Assembly (NCBI GenBank): GCA_947044405.1
Contig: CAMRHE010000331.1
Span: forward strand, 372,001-436,000
Length of the DNA: 64,000 bases
Reading direction: 5' to 3'
Source: Leptodactylus fallax
Taxonomy: Eukaryota; Chordata; Amphibia; Anura; Leptodactylidae
The notes beneath the pieces were generated by a model. The model was not told the DNA's origin and did not search any database. It saw only the letters and a list, made by a program, of their open reading frames with translations. Positions within the stretch are counted from its first letter, which is position 1. Each line of letters starts with the position of its first letter. The position numbers and the translations under genes are program-made. Positions 1 through 10,247 of the stretch are shown one piece after another.

Positions 1-2085
1 TCACTTTGGATGATGACTTCTTTGGCATGCTCAATGTCCGTTGCTGACCAGCACTTTGATGATCGTCCATTTTGAAGCAGCGTGTGATGTGAACTAGGCA
101 GGCAACAGCTCGTACAATGGACACCCAGGTAGCGAAGCGCTCAAAGCGGTGAGAATTTAGTCCTGACTTGAGGATGATGGAACTACAAAGAGTAGAGATC
201 ATGAGTCTTATTTCCTTATCGATTTCTGGATTCACCAGCTCGTATTTTGTGTTGGCAGTCGAACGAGAGTTTTTATATAACAATTCTGGAGGTGACAACC
301 ACCAGTTAACTTGTGAACCCAATGTGGGTGCAAATCTTGTTCCACAATCTGCTGGATTAAGTTCAGTAGAGATGTAGTGTCACTGCTAAGGAGTGGAGAA
401 ACTTCTGATGCACTGTACTCTGTTACTGATGTACATGTAAAACTGCCAAGTTTCGTAGGTATATCCAAGCACGACTTTGCTGTCTGTGTAAAATACAAAG
501 GAGTCAACTGGAAAGTCCACTTCCTCCCTTATGGCCCCGGCGATTTCTACCTCCAGCATGGCGGCACAAAGTTCAAGTCTAGGCACTGAGTGAGCAGGTT
601 TAGGTGTTAGTTTGGCCTTACCTAGGACAAATCCGTAGTTGTAGTGCCTTGAGGTAGGCTACAGCAGCAATTGCTTCAGTTGATGCATCAGAGAAGATGT
701 GGATTTCTCTCCTAGTAGCAGTTGAAAGAGAATTTGTAACATAGCAACGTGGGACTTGGAGTTGTTCTACTATCTTCAGAGACTCCTTCCATGTATCCAC
801 CTGTATTGTTTTTCCACACGTAGTGGAGTGCCCCAATCTTTATTCTCGGTGGCAAACTGTGTCAGCAACATCTTGCTGTAAATAGTGATGCGAGCGATGA
901 ATAGCAGAGGATCATAGATGCTGTTCATGACAGATAGCACTCCTCGCTTGGTAAATGGTCTGTCGCAGGCTTACACTTGAAACATAAATGTGTCAGACTT
1001 GATGTTCCACAGTAAGCCTAAGCTGCACTGTATGGGGGAAACGTCAGAGTCAAGATTAAGATCTTGTAAGTTGGAAGCATGGTCATCAGAGGGGAATGCC
1101 TTCATTACCTTCTGGCAGTTGGAGATGATCTTGTGCAGCCTGAGGTTTGCTACAGCTAGCATTTCTTGTGTTCTGGTGAGAAGATGGATTGCCTCTTCGC
1201 TGATGGGTAGGGATTTAAGTCCGTCATCCACATAGAAGTTCCTTTCCACAAATCGACGTGTCTCAGTTCATATTCCCTTTCTCCCTCTTCAGCTCTTCTT
1301 CTCAACCCATAGATTGCTACAATAGGAGAGGGGCTGTTGCCAAGACATGGACTTTCATCCGGTAGACTAACTTGCTTACTGACATCGTCGTCCTTGTGCC
1401 AAAGGAACCTGAGGTAGTTTCTATCGTCTTCGTCTTTCATTTGAAGCAATGAAACTATTGCTGAATGTCGGCCATCACTGTGACAGGTTCCTGTCTGAAG
1501 TGAATCAGTACTCCCATGAGACTATTGTTTTGGTTAGATCCCGTTAGGAGCAGGTCGTTGAGAGAGACCCCATCATACTGGGCACTGGAATCAAATACCA
1601 CTCTAATCTGGTTAGGTTTGCGGGGGTGGTATACGCCAAAGGATGGAAGGTACCAGCATTCTACTCCCTCCTTGAGTGGTGGTGCAGGCTCCGCATGGTC
1701 TCCCAAGCAGAAGAAGGATCTCAGCATTCTCGATAAGTGCTGGGATCTCGCTTGCTGTCGCCTTTAGGTGAGGATAATGCAGGGAAGCTTCTGGTGTAGG
1801 AATCTCATGCTTGTTGGAGGGTATCTAGTTACACTCCACAAGAGTGGGTAGGGTTATCTCGAAATTGCCCTTGTGTGAAGACAGCATAAGCCCACTGGCC
1901 CTTCTTCTGGAGACCTCCATGATGCTGCTGCAAGTACCCAAGGTTTAGGGGTAAGCATCTCCCTTTAAATTAAGCAGCTCAAAGAGATCTGATCTCGCAA
2001 GTGATCAGTTGCTCTGGTCGTTGAGGATAGCGTACACCTTTAGAGCCTTCTCTGATTGACCCTTGGGATACACTCTGACCAGACA
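1..2085 (-). mobile_element. BEL/Pao-type retrotransposon pol, decayed
   Basis: Remains of a BEL/Pao LTR-retrotransposon polyprotein, so the N-terminal parts lie at high coordinates. An aspartic-protease remnant is at about 1960-2080 (VYAILNDQS followed by SLARSDLFELLN; the family normally has Asp-Asp-Gln here, so the catalytic position looks changed). Reverse transcriptase follows at about 970-1730 with WYLPSFGVYHP, RVVFDSSAQYDGVSLND, VTVMADIQQ, CLGNSPSPIVAIYGL and the YVDD box in FYVDDGLKS. Further down are EIHIFSDAST (about 690) and the RNase H signatures PRLELCAAMLEVEIAG and FYTDSKVVLGY (386-586). The reading frame is broken at least five times. No LTR, gag or integrase is visible; the element continues past the window start, and a Tc1 insertion at 2088 cuts it off on the other side. 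It is clearly not functional. Confidence 0.88.
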
Positions 2086-2087
2086 TA

Positions 2088-2852
2088 CACTACCGTTCAA
2101 AAGTTTAGGGTCACTTAGAAATTTCCTTATTTTTAAAAGAAAAGCACAGTTTTTTTTCAATGAAGATAACATTACATGAATCAGAAATACACTCTATACA
2201 TTGTTAATGTGGTAAATGACTATTCTAGCTGCAAACGTCTGGTTTTTAATGCAATATCTACATAGGTGTATAGAGGCCATTTCCAGCAACCATCACTCCA
2301 ATGTTCTAATGGTACATTGTGTTTGCTGTGTAAGAAGGCTAATGGATGTTTAGAAAACCCTTGTGCAAGTATGTTAGCACAGCTGAAAACAGTTTTGCTG
2401 GTTAGAGAAGCTATAAAACTGACCTTCCTTTGAACTAGTTGAGAATCTGGAGCATTACATTTGTTGGTTCAATTACTCTCTCAAAATGGCCAGAAAAAGA
2501 GAACATTCATGTGAAACTCGACAGTCTATTCTTGTTCTTAGAAATGAAGGCTATTCCATACGAGAAATTGCCAAGACCCTGAAGATTTCCTACAACAGTG
2601 TGTACTACTCCCTTCAGAGGACAGCACAAACAGGCTCTAACCAGAGTAGAAAGAGAAGTGGGAGGCCCCGCTGCACAACTGAGCAACAAGACAAGTACAT
2701 TAGAGTCTCTAGTTTGAGAAATCGACGCCTCACAGGTCCTCACCTGGCAGCTTCATTAAATAGTACCCACCAAACGCCAGTGTCAACGTCTACAGTGAAG
2801 AGGCGACTCAGGGATGCTGGCCTTCAGGGCAGAGTAGACAAGAAAAAGCATT
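2088..2852 (+). mobile_element. Tc1/mariner element, left end plus N-terminal transposase
   Basis: The terminus starts CACTACCGTTCAAAAG directly after a TA dinucleotide, as expected for Tc1/mariner. An open frame of 122 residues (2486-2854, ATG) encodes only the paired-type helix-turn-helix DNA-binding half: KTLKISYNSVYYSLQRT, a GRPR AT-hook-like motif (SGRPRCTT) and a second HTH ending in TVKRRLRDAGL. It stops where the DDE catalytic domain should begin, because the sequence switches abruptly to the end of a different Tc1 family. No right inverted repeat of its own family is present. As it stands it encodes a DNA-binding domain without catalytic core. Confidence 0.85.
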
Positions 2853-2956
2853 AGTTGAGGTCTACCTATGATGTCAATTAGAGGGGTCTCTCATCTTTTT
2901 AAGTGGAAGAACGTGAACAATTGGTGGCTGACTAAATACTTTTTTTTTCCCCACTG
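2853..2956. mobile_element. Right terminus of a DD34E-type Tc1 element
   Basis: This 104-bp stretch matches the right inverted repeat of the Tc1 copy that ends at 34096 (shared landmarks: tctacctatgatg, catctttttaagtgg, attggtggctgactaaata, ccccactg), followed by TA at 2957-2958. Only the end remains. It abuts the N-terminal transposase fragment of another Tc1 family on one side and the 3' region of a zinc-finger exon on the other. The paralogous sequence at about 50742 lacks it. Confidence 0.85.
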
Positions 2957-2962
2957 TAGTTT

Positions 2963-3652
2963 CTGATGCCCAGAGACAGCTGGGTAAGGTGGTAAATGTG
3001 GGGTCTGGGTGATGGATGCAAAACGTTTTAACAAGATCTGATTTCTAAGAACACGTCTCATATTGTGGCCATAAAATGGCTTCTCCCTGATGTGAATTTT
3101 CAGATGTTCAATAAGAGTTGATTTAGCACTATAACATTTTCCACATTCCAAACATGAATATGGCTTCGCTCCTGTGTGATTTTGCAGATGTTTCACAAGA
3201 TCTGTTTTATAGCTATTACGTTTCACGCATTCTGAACATGAAAATGGCTTCTCTCCTGTGTGAGTTCTTTGATGTCCGAGTTGGTTTCTGAGTAAAACAT
3301 TTTCCACATTCTGAACATGAAAATGGTTTTGCCCCTGTGTGAATTCTCTGACGTGTAACAAGATGTGATTTTTTAATAAAATACTTGCATTCTGAACACA
3401 AAAATTTCTTCTCCCTTGTGTAAGCTCTTTGAGGTTTTCTCCTTTTCTGCCTTTTATTTTGCTTCACAGTTTGTGATGAATCAGAAGATTGGACGTGTAT
3501 AATAGGATCAGATGATAGATCTTTGCTGTGAAGGGCTGAGGGTATATCTGGGGTAATGACATGTTCTTCATATGGATCTTGTGCGATACCATGATCCTCT
3601 GCTTTATAATCTGTAGATGTCAGATGTCCCTCTGAGCTCCTGGTACAGTCAT
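2963..3652 (-). pseudogene. Zinc-finger exon, type B, unit A (frameshifted)
   Basis: A terminal C2H2 zinc-finger exon with a good acceptor (cttgtcag, exon start 3652, phase 1), beginning [13 protein letters not shown] and one [19 protein letters not shown] linker module, then [10 protein letters not shown]. Finger 1 ([22 protein letters not shown]) has lost spacing and a histidine position; finger 2 ([15 protein letters not shown]) runs into a frameshift near 3270-3285 and the frame ends at about 3216. Beyond it, in another frame, two recognisable fingers remain ([23 protein letters not shown] and [23 protein letters not shown]), then decayed sequence. The exon phase and acceptor match the type A exons, so it could once have been an alternative last exon for the KRAB exons at 8.9-10.3 kb, or the end of a gene whose 5' exons are lost. 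Protein function would be DNA binding; the break makes this unlikely today. Confidence 0.85.
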
Positions 3653-3719
3653 CTGACAAGAAGAAAACTGATTTTTACTATTTTTGAATATAACCTAAAA
3701 AATTCTATTGATATTTTTG

Positions 3720-4000
3720 TATAAGATTGACAATATCATAGAACGTTTTAACCTACACCCCACTCAACCACCCCTGCTCAATGCTCTGCTGCCATACCAG
3801 TGATAAGCTCTTCATCTAAGTCTCCAAACTGCACCTCACCACCTGTGTGCTGGACCTGATCCAATCAATCCTCAAACCTACATCTTTGTTTATCCCATCT
3901 CTATCCCACCCTTTCGATCTGTCACTAACCAGTGGCATCTTCCCCTATTCCTATAAACATCACGCTCCTCACATTCGTCATTGCGGGTGCAGATGTGAGC
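3720..4000 (+). repeat. L2-clade LINE remnant upstream of type B exon (unit A)
   Basis: Degenerate reverse-transcriptase-coding sequence in plus orientation; the recognisable part reads VLDLIQSILK then FDLSLTSGIFP, the stretch that precedes the first RT motif in L2-clade LINEs. The same remnant stands before the type B exon of unit C (51660-51850), and a longer relative stands before the type A exons. Confidence 0.6.
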
Positions 4001-4590
4001 CCACTAGTGACTAGGCCATGAACAGCAGAAAGGAAGGGTGCCTATGGCAAAAAAATGCTTGATCTTGACATTTTATGTGACTAAAGAGTGGGGACCCTTC
4101 TGATTCTTTGAGTTTTAGGCAGGAGATGTCAGAACGTTATGATAGGACTTATGGTATGGTATACATGATCATAGTGACATCACTTTTACATCCTTTAATT
4201 ATTATGAAGAAAAATTCAACAAGTGTTCGATTGTTTACTAGAGATGGTGAACTTGTTCGTAACAAAGTCCACTACAATTTTTACAAAAATATTGAGTTCA
4301 ACCAAACCCAAGATATTTGAAGTTTGTCACCCATAAAATCATTATTATATTCTGAGGTCTTTATCAATAATATAGAATGTAAGTGGCCATTGTTAGAAAA
4401 AAGGATATGGAACGTTTCGGCAGTGATTGGCTAAAACTACATGTCTATAGCATGATCGGCCAAATGTGGCTGACTCCCTAATTTACTCTACATTCAAGAT
4501 CGTCTTGCAGCACTTTTTTGTCCGGTGATTTCTGTTGGACACTGTGATGGAGACATCACACAGATGTCTCAGAAACCTTAGTCTGTTGTG
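4000..4590. other. Unit-specific spacer shared with 51850-52610
   Basis: No gene seen. The stretch, including ttttaggcaggagatgtcagaa and the following AT-rich part, is paralogous to 51960-52610 of unit C and marks the duplicated segment between type B exon and the 18S-derived sequence. Confidence 0.6.
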
Positions 4591-5265
4591 TTACTGGTTG
4601 GATTGTCCATACAACTGATCGGCTTACATGTTGATGGACCAACAGCAGGTAAAGTGGAACGGCAAACAAACAATCATTAAACCAGTGATGGTTGAATCAA
4701 TTGCTCCAACCATTGCCCAAATAATTGGGGTAATTCTAAAGTCAACACAGCCCTCTAGAGATATATACATGTATCACACCACTACTAATCCAGACTCCAG
4801 ACCATGGCTGTAGCTACATTTATTGATGTCATATCATTAGATACATCGCTTGTTACATATTTACTTTTGGAGGAATCAGTCACTGGCTTTTCATGAATTA
4901 GAGGAGCGTTTGTCTGACCGTGTCTGTCAGCCATTTATGAAGGAGTTGGAATCAGAGCTGGAGGTTTGTCCTGACTCCACAGCCCTGGTCCAGGAAGTGA
5001 TGATAGCTCTCAAAGCCTCCTTCCCACCTCAACAATTCTAGAGAACTTGGGGTCAATCGAACTTTTCTCAACTGCCATATTACATTCAGATCTCTGCCCT
5101 ATCTGGTTTCGATGGTACTTTCTGGTGACTATGGGTACCAGCATTCAATTCCAGAGTGTCAGCCTGAAAAACTGCACAAAGAATACCCCATATACAGCAG
5201 TCTTTCGAGGATCTATTGGAGACCACGTCTGGTGCCAGTAGTTCTACCACCAATACCATATATTA
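4591..5265 (+). pseudogene. 18S rRNA-derived sequence, copy 1 (5' third)
   Basis: Collinear, degenerate match to eukaryotic 18S rRNA from its mature 5' end (ttactggttggattgtcca) to about nucleotide 650. Landmarks in order: cattaaaccagtgatgg, attgctccaacc, ggtaattctaaag, tctgccctat, gatggtactttctg, attccagagtgtcagcctg, cagtctttcgagga and ctggtgccagtag. A dispersed element sits inside (4803-4987). It lacks the segment between two CGAGG motifs (18S about 530-580). It lies antisense to the zinc-finger genes and about 80 bp past a possible AATAAA (minus strand, 5342-5347) of unit A. It cannot fold into a working rRNA. Short open frames here are fortuitous. Confidence 0.9.
4803..4987. mobile_element. 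Non-autonomous hAT-like insertion in 18S copy 1
   Basis: Ends related to CATGGCTGTAG and CCACAGCCCTG, internally deleted relative to the 276-bp copies at 30062-30337 and 52852-53127. The flanking duplication is degenerate here (ctccagac/gtccagga) but perfect in those copies. Confidence 0.7.
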
Positions 5266-5444
5266 TATTATATTCTGTACACATGGTGCACATACAGTAG
5301 GTGTGCACGCTGCATTCTTTTTACTTTTTGGATGTCAGATGTTTATTAGTAATTTTATACATTGCTTAATCATTTACTGCTATAAATCACTTTCTCTTCT
5401 CGCTTGTTTAATGTGACCTTTGTGTCACCTCAATTAAATGGGTT

Positions 5445-5730
5445 GTCCAAGAATCCTTGTGTTTTAGGTCATCAGTATCTGATTGTTGGGGGATAGCTCA
5501 GCTGCTCTAATGGCCTCCAGGCACCAGACCTATGTTCAGTGTAAGCTCCGTACACTTTAGCGATAGTGCCGTGGAATTGCAGTTCACTTGAATAGGAGCA
5601 GAGCTTCTTCTAGATAAGCTGATCATTGCAGTATCTGGGTAATGAACCCTCAGGATCAGATACCGTTTACCTATTCTATGAATAGGCCAGTATCCAAAAC
5701 ACTTGGGGTCGTGGAAACCCCTTTAACAAA
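5445..5730. repeat. Dispersed repeat (gttgtccaagaatcc family)
   Basis: Starts ggttgtccaagaatccttg and ends near ccagtatccaaaacacttgg. Near-identical copies lie at 53577-53845 and, partly, 31015-31215; a diverged relative is at 50540-50725. In each case it lies just 3' of a zinc-finger exon, so it was carried along with the duplications. No coding capacity. Confidence 0.7.
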
Positions 5731-5850
5731 ATCTGATTCGTAAGAATACTTCTTATATTCTGGCCATGAAAATGGCATCTCCTGGATGTGAGTTCTCTGA
5801 TGTTCGACACGAGTTGGTTTCTGAGTAAAACATCTCACACATTCTGAACA
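5730..5850 (-). pseudogene. Ghost finger 3' of the unit A stop
   Basis: After the conserved TGA the sequence still reads as one finger, [21 protein letters not shown], then [18 protein letters not shown], a second one without cysteines. The same arrangement follows the stops of units B and C, so the ancestral array was longer. Confidence 0.75.
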
Positions 5851-5872
5851 TCAAACTGGATTTTCCCCTTTG

Positions 5873-6987
5873 TCACTTCTTTGATGTTGAACAAGAATCT
5901 GCATTCCAGGTAAAACATTTACCCCAATGTGAACATGCAAGCAACTTCTCTTTTGCATGAGTTTTTTGATGGTCACGAAGCTTAGATTTTCGAGTAAAAC
6001 GTTTCCCACATTCTGAACGGGAAAATGGCTTCTCCCCTGTGTGAATTCTTTGATGTTGAATAAGAGTTGATTTAGAGATATAACAGTTTCCACATTCTGA
6101 ACATAAATATGGCTTCTCACCTGTGTGAATTCTCTGATGTGTAACAAGTTCGGATTTATGAGTAAAACATTTCCCACATTCCGAACATGAATATGCCCTC
6201 TCTCCTGTGTGAATTCTCTGATGTCTAACAAGATCTGATTTATGGCTAAAACACTTCTCACATTCTGAGCAAGGATATGGCTTCTCTCCGGTGTGACTTC
6301 TTTGATGTGAGTCAAGGGTTCGTTTCTGGGCAAAACATTTTCCACATTCTGAACATGAATATGGTTTTGCCCCTGTGTGAATTCTCTGATGTCTATCAAG
6401 ATCTGTTTTTTGGGTAAAACATTTTGCACCTACTGAACATAAACATTTCTTCTCCTTTGTGGGAACTCTCTGATGTTCTTCCCTTCTGTGACTTTCATCT
6501 TGCTTTACAGTCTGTGATGAATCAGAAGATATGATGATCTTAACAGGATCAGAAGATAAGACAATTTTAATAGGAGCAGATGGTAGAGCTTTCTTTCGAA
6601 GGGCTGAGGGTTTATCTGGGGAAGTGGCATGTTCTTCATATGGCTCCTTCTTCGGAAGGGCTGAGGGTTTATATGTGGTAATGGCACGTTCTTCATACGG
6701 CTCAATCTTCTGAAGGGCTGAGGGTATATCTGAGGTAATGGCATGTTCTTCACACGGCTCCTTCTTCTGAAGGGCTGAGGGTTTATCTGGGGAAGTGGCA
6801 TGTTCTTCATATGGCTCCTTCTTCGGAAGGGCTGAGGGTTTATATGTGGTAATGGCACGTTCTTCATACGGCTCAATCTTCTGAAGGGCTGAGGGTATAT
6901 CTGAGGTAATGTTATGCTCTTCGTATGGATCTTCTGCCTTAAAATGTGTAGATGTCAGATGTCCCTCTGAACTCCTGGTACAGTCAT
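5873..6987 (-). CDS. Type A finger exon of unit A (last exon)
   Basis: Acceptor cttgtcag|at at 6988. It begins [19 protein letters not shown], followed by six 19-residue linker modules, then [14 protein letters not shown] and seven finger positions. Finger 1 has lost its second cysteine (CSVGAKCF); fingers 2-5 are intact with specificity residues (-1,2,3,6) QRTS, HSDR, HSET and SSTQ; finger 6 has arginine for its first cysteine (SRSECGKRF); finger 7 is degenerate ([10 protein letters not shown]) and leaves frame through an extra A, ending at 5873. Inter-finger linkers are TGEKP or close (TGAKP, TGERA). In the other frame the sequence goes on to [10 protein letters not shown] and a TGA at about 5845, the stop position of the related exons. 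Confidence 0.88.
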
Positions 6988-9900
6988 CTGACAAGAATAA
7001 ACTGTCTTTACTATTTTTGAATCATATAAAACATTTCTATAATTATTTTATGTTAGAACATTTCTACAAAATATAATACTGACAACATCAGAGAACTTTC
7101 AACCAACACCTACCACAACCACTCTTCTCAAGTTTTCAATGTTCTTACTCCATAACCTCCTTCTTAACCATTACCAATGAAAAGGTCACATCCTACTCTC
7201 CAAATCACACTAGTGTACTTGACACAATCCAAATGCTCATCATCCCCAACTTTACGGCAGTGTTTCTCCAAACCCTAACCTATATCTTCAACCTATCACT
7301 GATCAGTGGGATGTTCCTCTCTTCCATTAAACATGCCACCATCACACATATCCTTAAGAAGCCACCTTTGACCCATTATTTATATCCACCTGTTACCCCA
7401 TCATACCACTCTGCATTTGCCTGGAAACTCCTTCAACAACATGTCCACCTTGAACTGTCCTCATACTTCTCATCCAACTAACTATTTTGCCAGCTACACT
7501 CAGGCGTCTGACCCCATCACTCTACTAAAACCAACCTGCTAATTGCCAAAGCCAAATGACACTACTCTGTTGCCCTCCTTCTAGACCTTTTCTCCGCCTT
7601 TGACACATTTGACCATTCCCTTGTATTACAAATGCTTTCATCCCTTGGCATCGCTGACTTGGCCCTCTCCTAGATCTCTTCATACCTCACCAACCATACA
7701 TTTACCTTCTTCACTCACACACCACCTCCTCAGCTCAGCCTCTCTCTGTAGGTGTCCCTCAAGGCATGGTCCTAGGATCCCTAGAAGCATGGATGTAATG
7801 GCTCTGTGCTCCACCATTGTATTAAATTCTATCTGTGTCCTCAGGATGAAATCAGGCCTTGCCACCTGGAGCAGTGGAACAACACCCAAAATGTGGGAGT
7901 GTCCTGCTGGGTCCAGAATGCATGAGGTGTCCCCCCACTACCATAAGACCCGATGAAGGTGGACAATTTGTCCTATGGTAATGAGGCCCAGTTCCTAGTA
8001 TTTTCCATCCAAATCTTCGGACTGGGCCAACTTTCATGGCTTTGAATGCCATTGTTATTCTGATGACACTCAAATATACCTTTCTGACCCAGGAATTACC
8101 ACTTTACCATCTAGACTTCTAGAGTGTCCACCTACTATAGCCGCCTTCTTGTCCTACCGCTTACTCAAGCTCAATATGGACAAAACAGAGTTCATTATCT
8201 TCCTCCTCACTTCCTCAGCCCCTACCTGACCTATCAGTCGAAGTTAACGGCTTCACCCTTACCCCAGTCTAACAAGCTCACTGCCGAGGATTAACTTTTG
8301 ATTCTGTCATGTCCTTTAAACCACACATCCAAGCCCTTAACACCTTCTGGCATCTCCAACTGCAAAACTTTTATGGAATCCACTCAACCATGATTCTACA
8401 AAAATTCTAGCGTATGCCCTCATCATATCCCACCTAAACTACTACAGCATCCAGGTCTGTGGCTTCCCATCCAACATTCTTGCTCCTCTCCAATCTACCC
8501 TCAACTCTGCTGCCTGGTAAACCCTCTTTTCCCCTTGTTTTTCCACTGCTTCTCCCCTTTGACAGTTCCTTTACTGGATGCCCATTGCCCAGCAAATAGA
8601 GGTTAAAATGTTATTGTGGACATAAAAGGCTGTCCACGACCTGTCCCCCTATACATCTCTGAGATAATTTTATATCTCCCTACGCGCAATCTGTGATCCC
8701 CACAAGACACTTCACTCCACTTCATCTTCTCAGCACTCTTATACGCTCTACACACAACCATCTCTAAGATACTACGATATATAAGACTAACCCACTTACA
8801 TCCTTCAAGCAGTTTCTCCCAGGTAATGAGTAATATCTCTGCTTTATTTAGTGGTGACTCCTCACCTGGGCGGTTCCCTGTAGGAATGTCCTCCTCACAC
8901 TCCTCATCACCACTCACATAGGGCTCTTCTTTTATCTTTATCGCTATAACATTAATGTCGTTCACATCTTTGTCCCGATTCAAAAGCTGTGCAATAAATA
9001 TAGTAAAAGTTACCAAACAGATGGAGAAGTCATAGAGAATTTTATAGAAAAAGACCAGAATAGATCTAGTACGACAATCAAAGATGACCTTACATCAGGT
9101 GCTATCGAAGCCAAATAGCTGCCAGTCTAGAAGATGGACAGATATAGTAGATGATGGCTCAATAACCTCCATAACCTCATACACATGTATACTCAGCATG
9201 GCATGGAGGAGATCAGATTCTACCAGATACCAGATACTACCAGATATATCCGGGGCTGTTTGTCTCAGGGGAAATAAAGGATCAAATCGGTAGAAATCCA
9301 ACCTGATGGTTCCTTATTCCAACCAGCAGTCTCCATAGCCAGAAGATTGTGAGAAGATCCAGACAACATGTAATGTCTATGGTCAGCTTTATCCTCCATC
9401 TCCACCTCTCATTACACAAGTATAAACCATCTAATACTGCTGGATAACCCAAGACTGACCACAAGGACTTCACAACCCGTCTACACATCATAGGGAATAT
9501 CTCCATCTACCTGATCATCCTGTGGAAGAAGAGGACTGGGACATCTCTCCGGTGTTGTCCTCTTACTGGATCTACCTGTAGGAAACACAGACAGGGACTG
9601 AATTCATTCTGTACATACAAATAATGGAAGTCCATGTGTATATAGTCATGTCTATTACCTGGTGATGTGAGGGGCTGGTGGTCCTCCATCATCACCTCCT
9701 TGTACAGATCCTTGTGTCCTTCTAAATACTCCCACTCCTCCATGGAGAAATAGACAGCGACATCCTGACACCTTATAGGAACCTGAGAACACAATGATAC
9801 AGTCATCACCCAGACCCCTCCAGTTACTGTATAATGTCCCAGCATTCCCAGCAGTGTCACCTCTCCAGTCAGCAGCTCAATCATTTTGTTGGTGAGTTCT

Positions 9901-10247
9901 AGGATCTTCTGTTCATTGATCTCCTCCTGTATCAGGGGGCGAGGTGGAGGCCCCTGGAATGGGCTCAAGGTTCCTCCATATCCTTCATACACAGGGGCCT
10001 GACAGCGCCCACTAGAGGTCTTCTTCACTACTGTGTAATCCTGGATAAGGGGAGACACATTAATAAATATCACTACATACATGTCCAGAGTCCATCACCT
10101 CTCCAGTCATATCATCTGTTATTACTATAGATAAGAATGATGTAATGTGACATCATCAGAATCTCTCACCTCTCCAGTAAGCTGGTAGATGATCTCTAGG
10201 GTGAGATTTAGGATACTCTCCGCCATCTTGTTCCTTTCTCTCTCCAT
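5873..10247 (-). CDS. KRAB zinc-finger protein gene, unit A
   Basis: Six coding exons: 10170-10247 ([14 protein letters not shown]...YQLTGE, 26 residues), 9861-10040 (60 residues), 9659-9782 (KRAB-A box), 9511-9575, 8866-8986 and 5873-6987 (fingers). All junctions are GT-AG and the phases (0,0,1,0,1) join without a break to 560 residues. The ATG at 10247 is the first in an exon whose acceptor lies at 10319-10320; a non-coding first exon is proposed at 15965. The KRAB box ([20 protein letters not shown], then [12 protein letters not shown]) keeps the DV and EEW signatures and has MME where mammalian KRAB has MLE. The 40-residue exon contains IKEE, a psi-K-x-E sumoylation consensus. By family it is a nuclear DNA-binding regulator, in mammals usually a repressor of transposons through TRIM28; whether the amphibian box binds TRIM28 is not known from sequence. 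Two of its fingers are damaged, so it may be declining. Confidence 0.85.
6585..6935 (-). repeat. 57-bp coding tandem repeat, 6 modules
   Basis: Six in-frame copies of a 19-residue module of the type [19 protein letters not shown]. Modules 1-3 ([24 protein letters not shown]) recur as modules 4-6, so a 171-bp three-module block was duplicated recently. The corresponding exons have 2 (unit B) and 3 (unit C) modules. The module is acidic/proline-rich and without predicted fold. Confidence 0.9.
7140..8600 (+). repeat. L2-clade LINE remnant in intron 5 of unit A
   Basis: Decayed reverse transcriptase in plus orientation (antisense to the gene). Visible pieces: [15 protein letters not shown] and ILKKP (7285-7365), [17 protein letters not shown] (7570-7620), [23 protein letters not shown] for the YADD box (about 8055), [13 protein letters not shown], and [21 protein letters not shown] near the end. 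An unrelated stretch of about 230 bp interrupts it at 7795-8025. Paralogous copies are at 32380-35570 (split by a Tc1) and 55080-56580; all three lie between the IKEEP exon and the finger exon, so the insertion predates the unit duplications. Confidence 0.8.
9659..9782 (-). CDS. KRAB-A box exon, unit A
   Basis: Starts after ttctcag and ends CCAG|GTAATAG. Encodes [20 protein letters not shown] followed by [21 protein letters not shown]. Units B, C and D have the same exon at 41655-41778, 57475-57598 and 63429-63552; at the protein level all four are identical, in contrast to the fingers. Confidence 0.92.

Noticed and set aside
5047..5300. Small open frame recurring at 5112, 30452 and 53103 (SIPECQPEKLHKE-type peptide)
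   Set aside because: The conserved peptide is only a translation of the 18S-derived sequence.
5873..6876. Alternative-frame ORFs over the finger arrays (QNVGNVL and [13 protein letters not shown] repeats)
   Set aside because: Shadow frames of the C2H2 repeats and of the linker modules.
9507..10082. A 191-codon minus-strand open frame over the KRAB region (also at 41503-42078 and 57323-57898)
   Set aside because: It runs through coding exons 2 and 3 and their short introns and reads exon 4 in the wrong frame; the spliced model with GT-AG sites fits all units.
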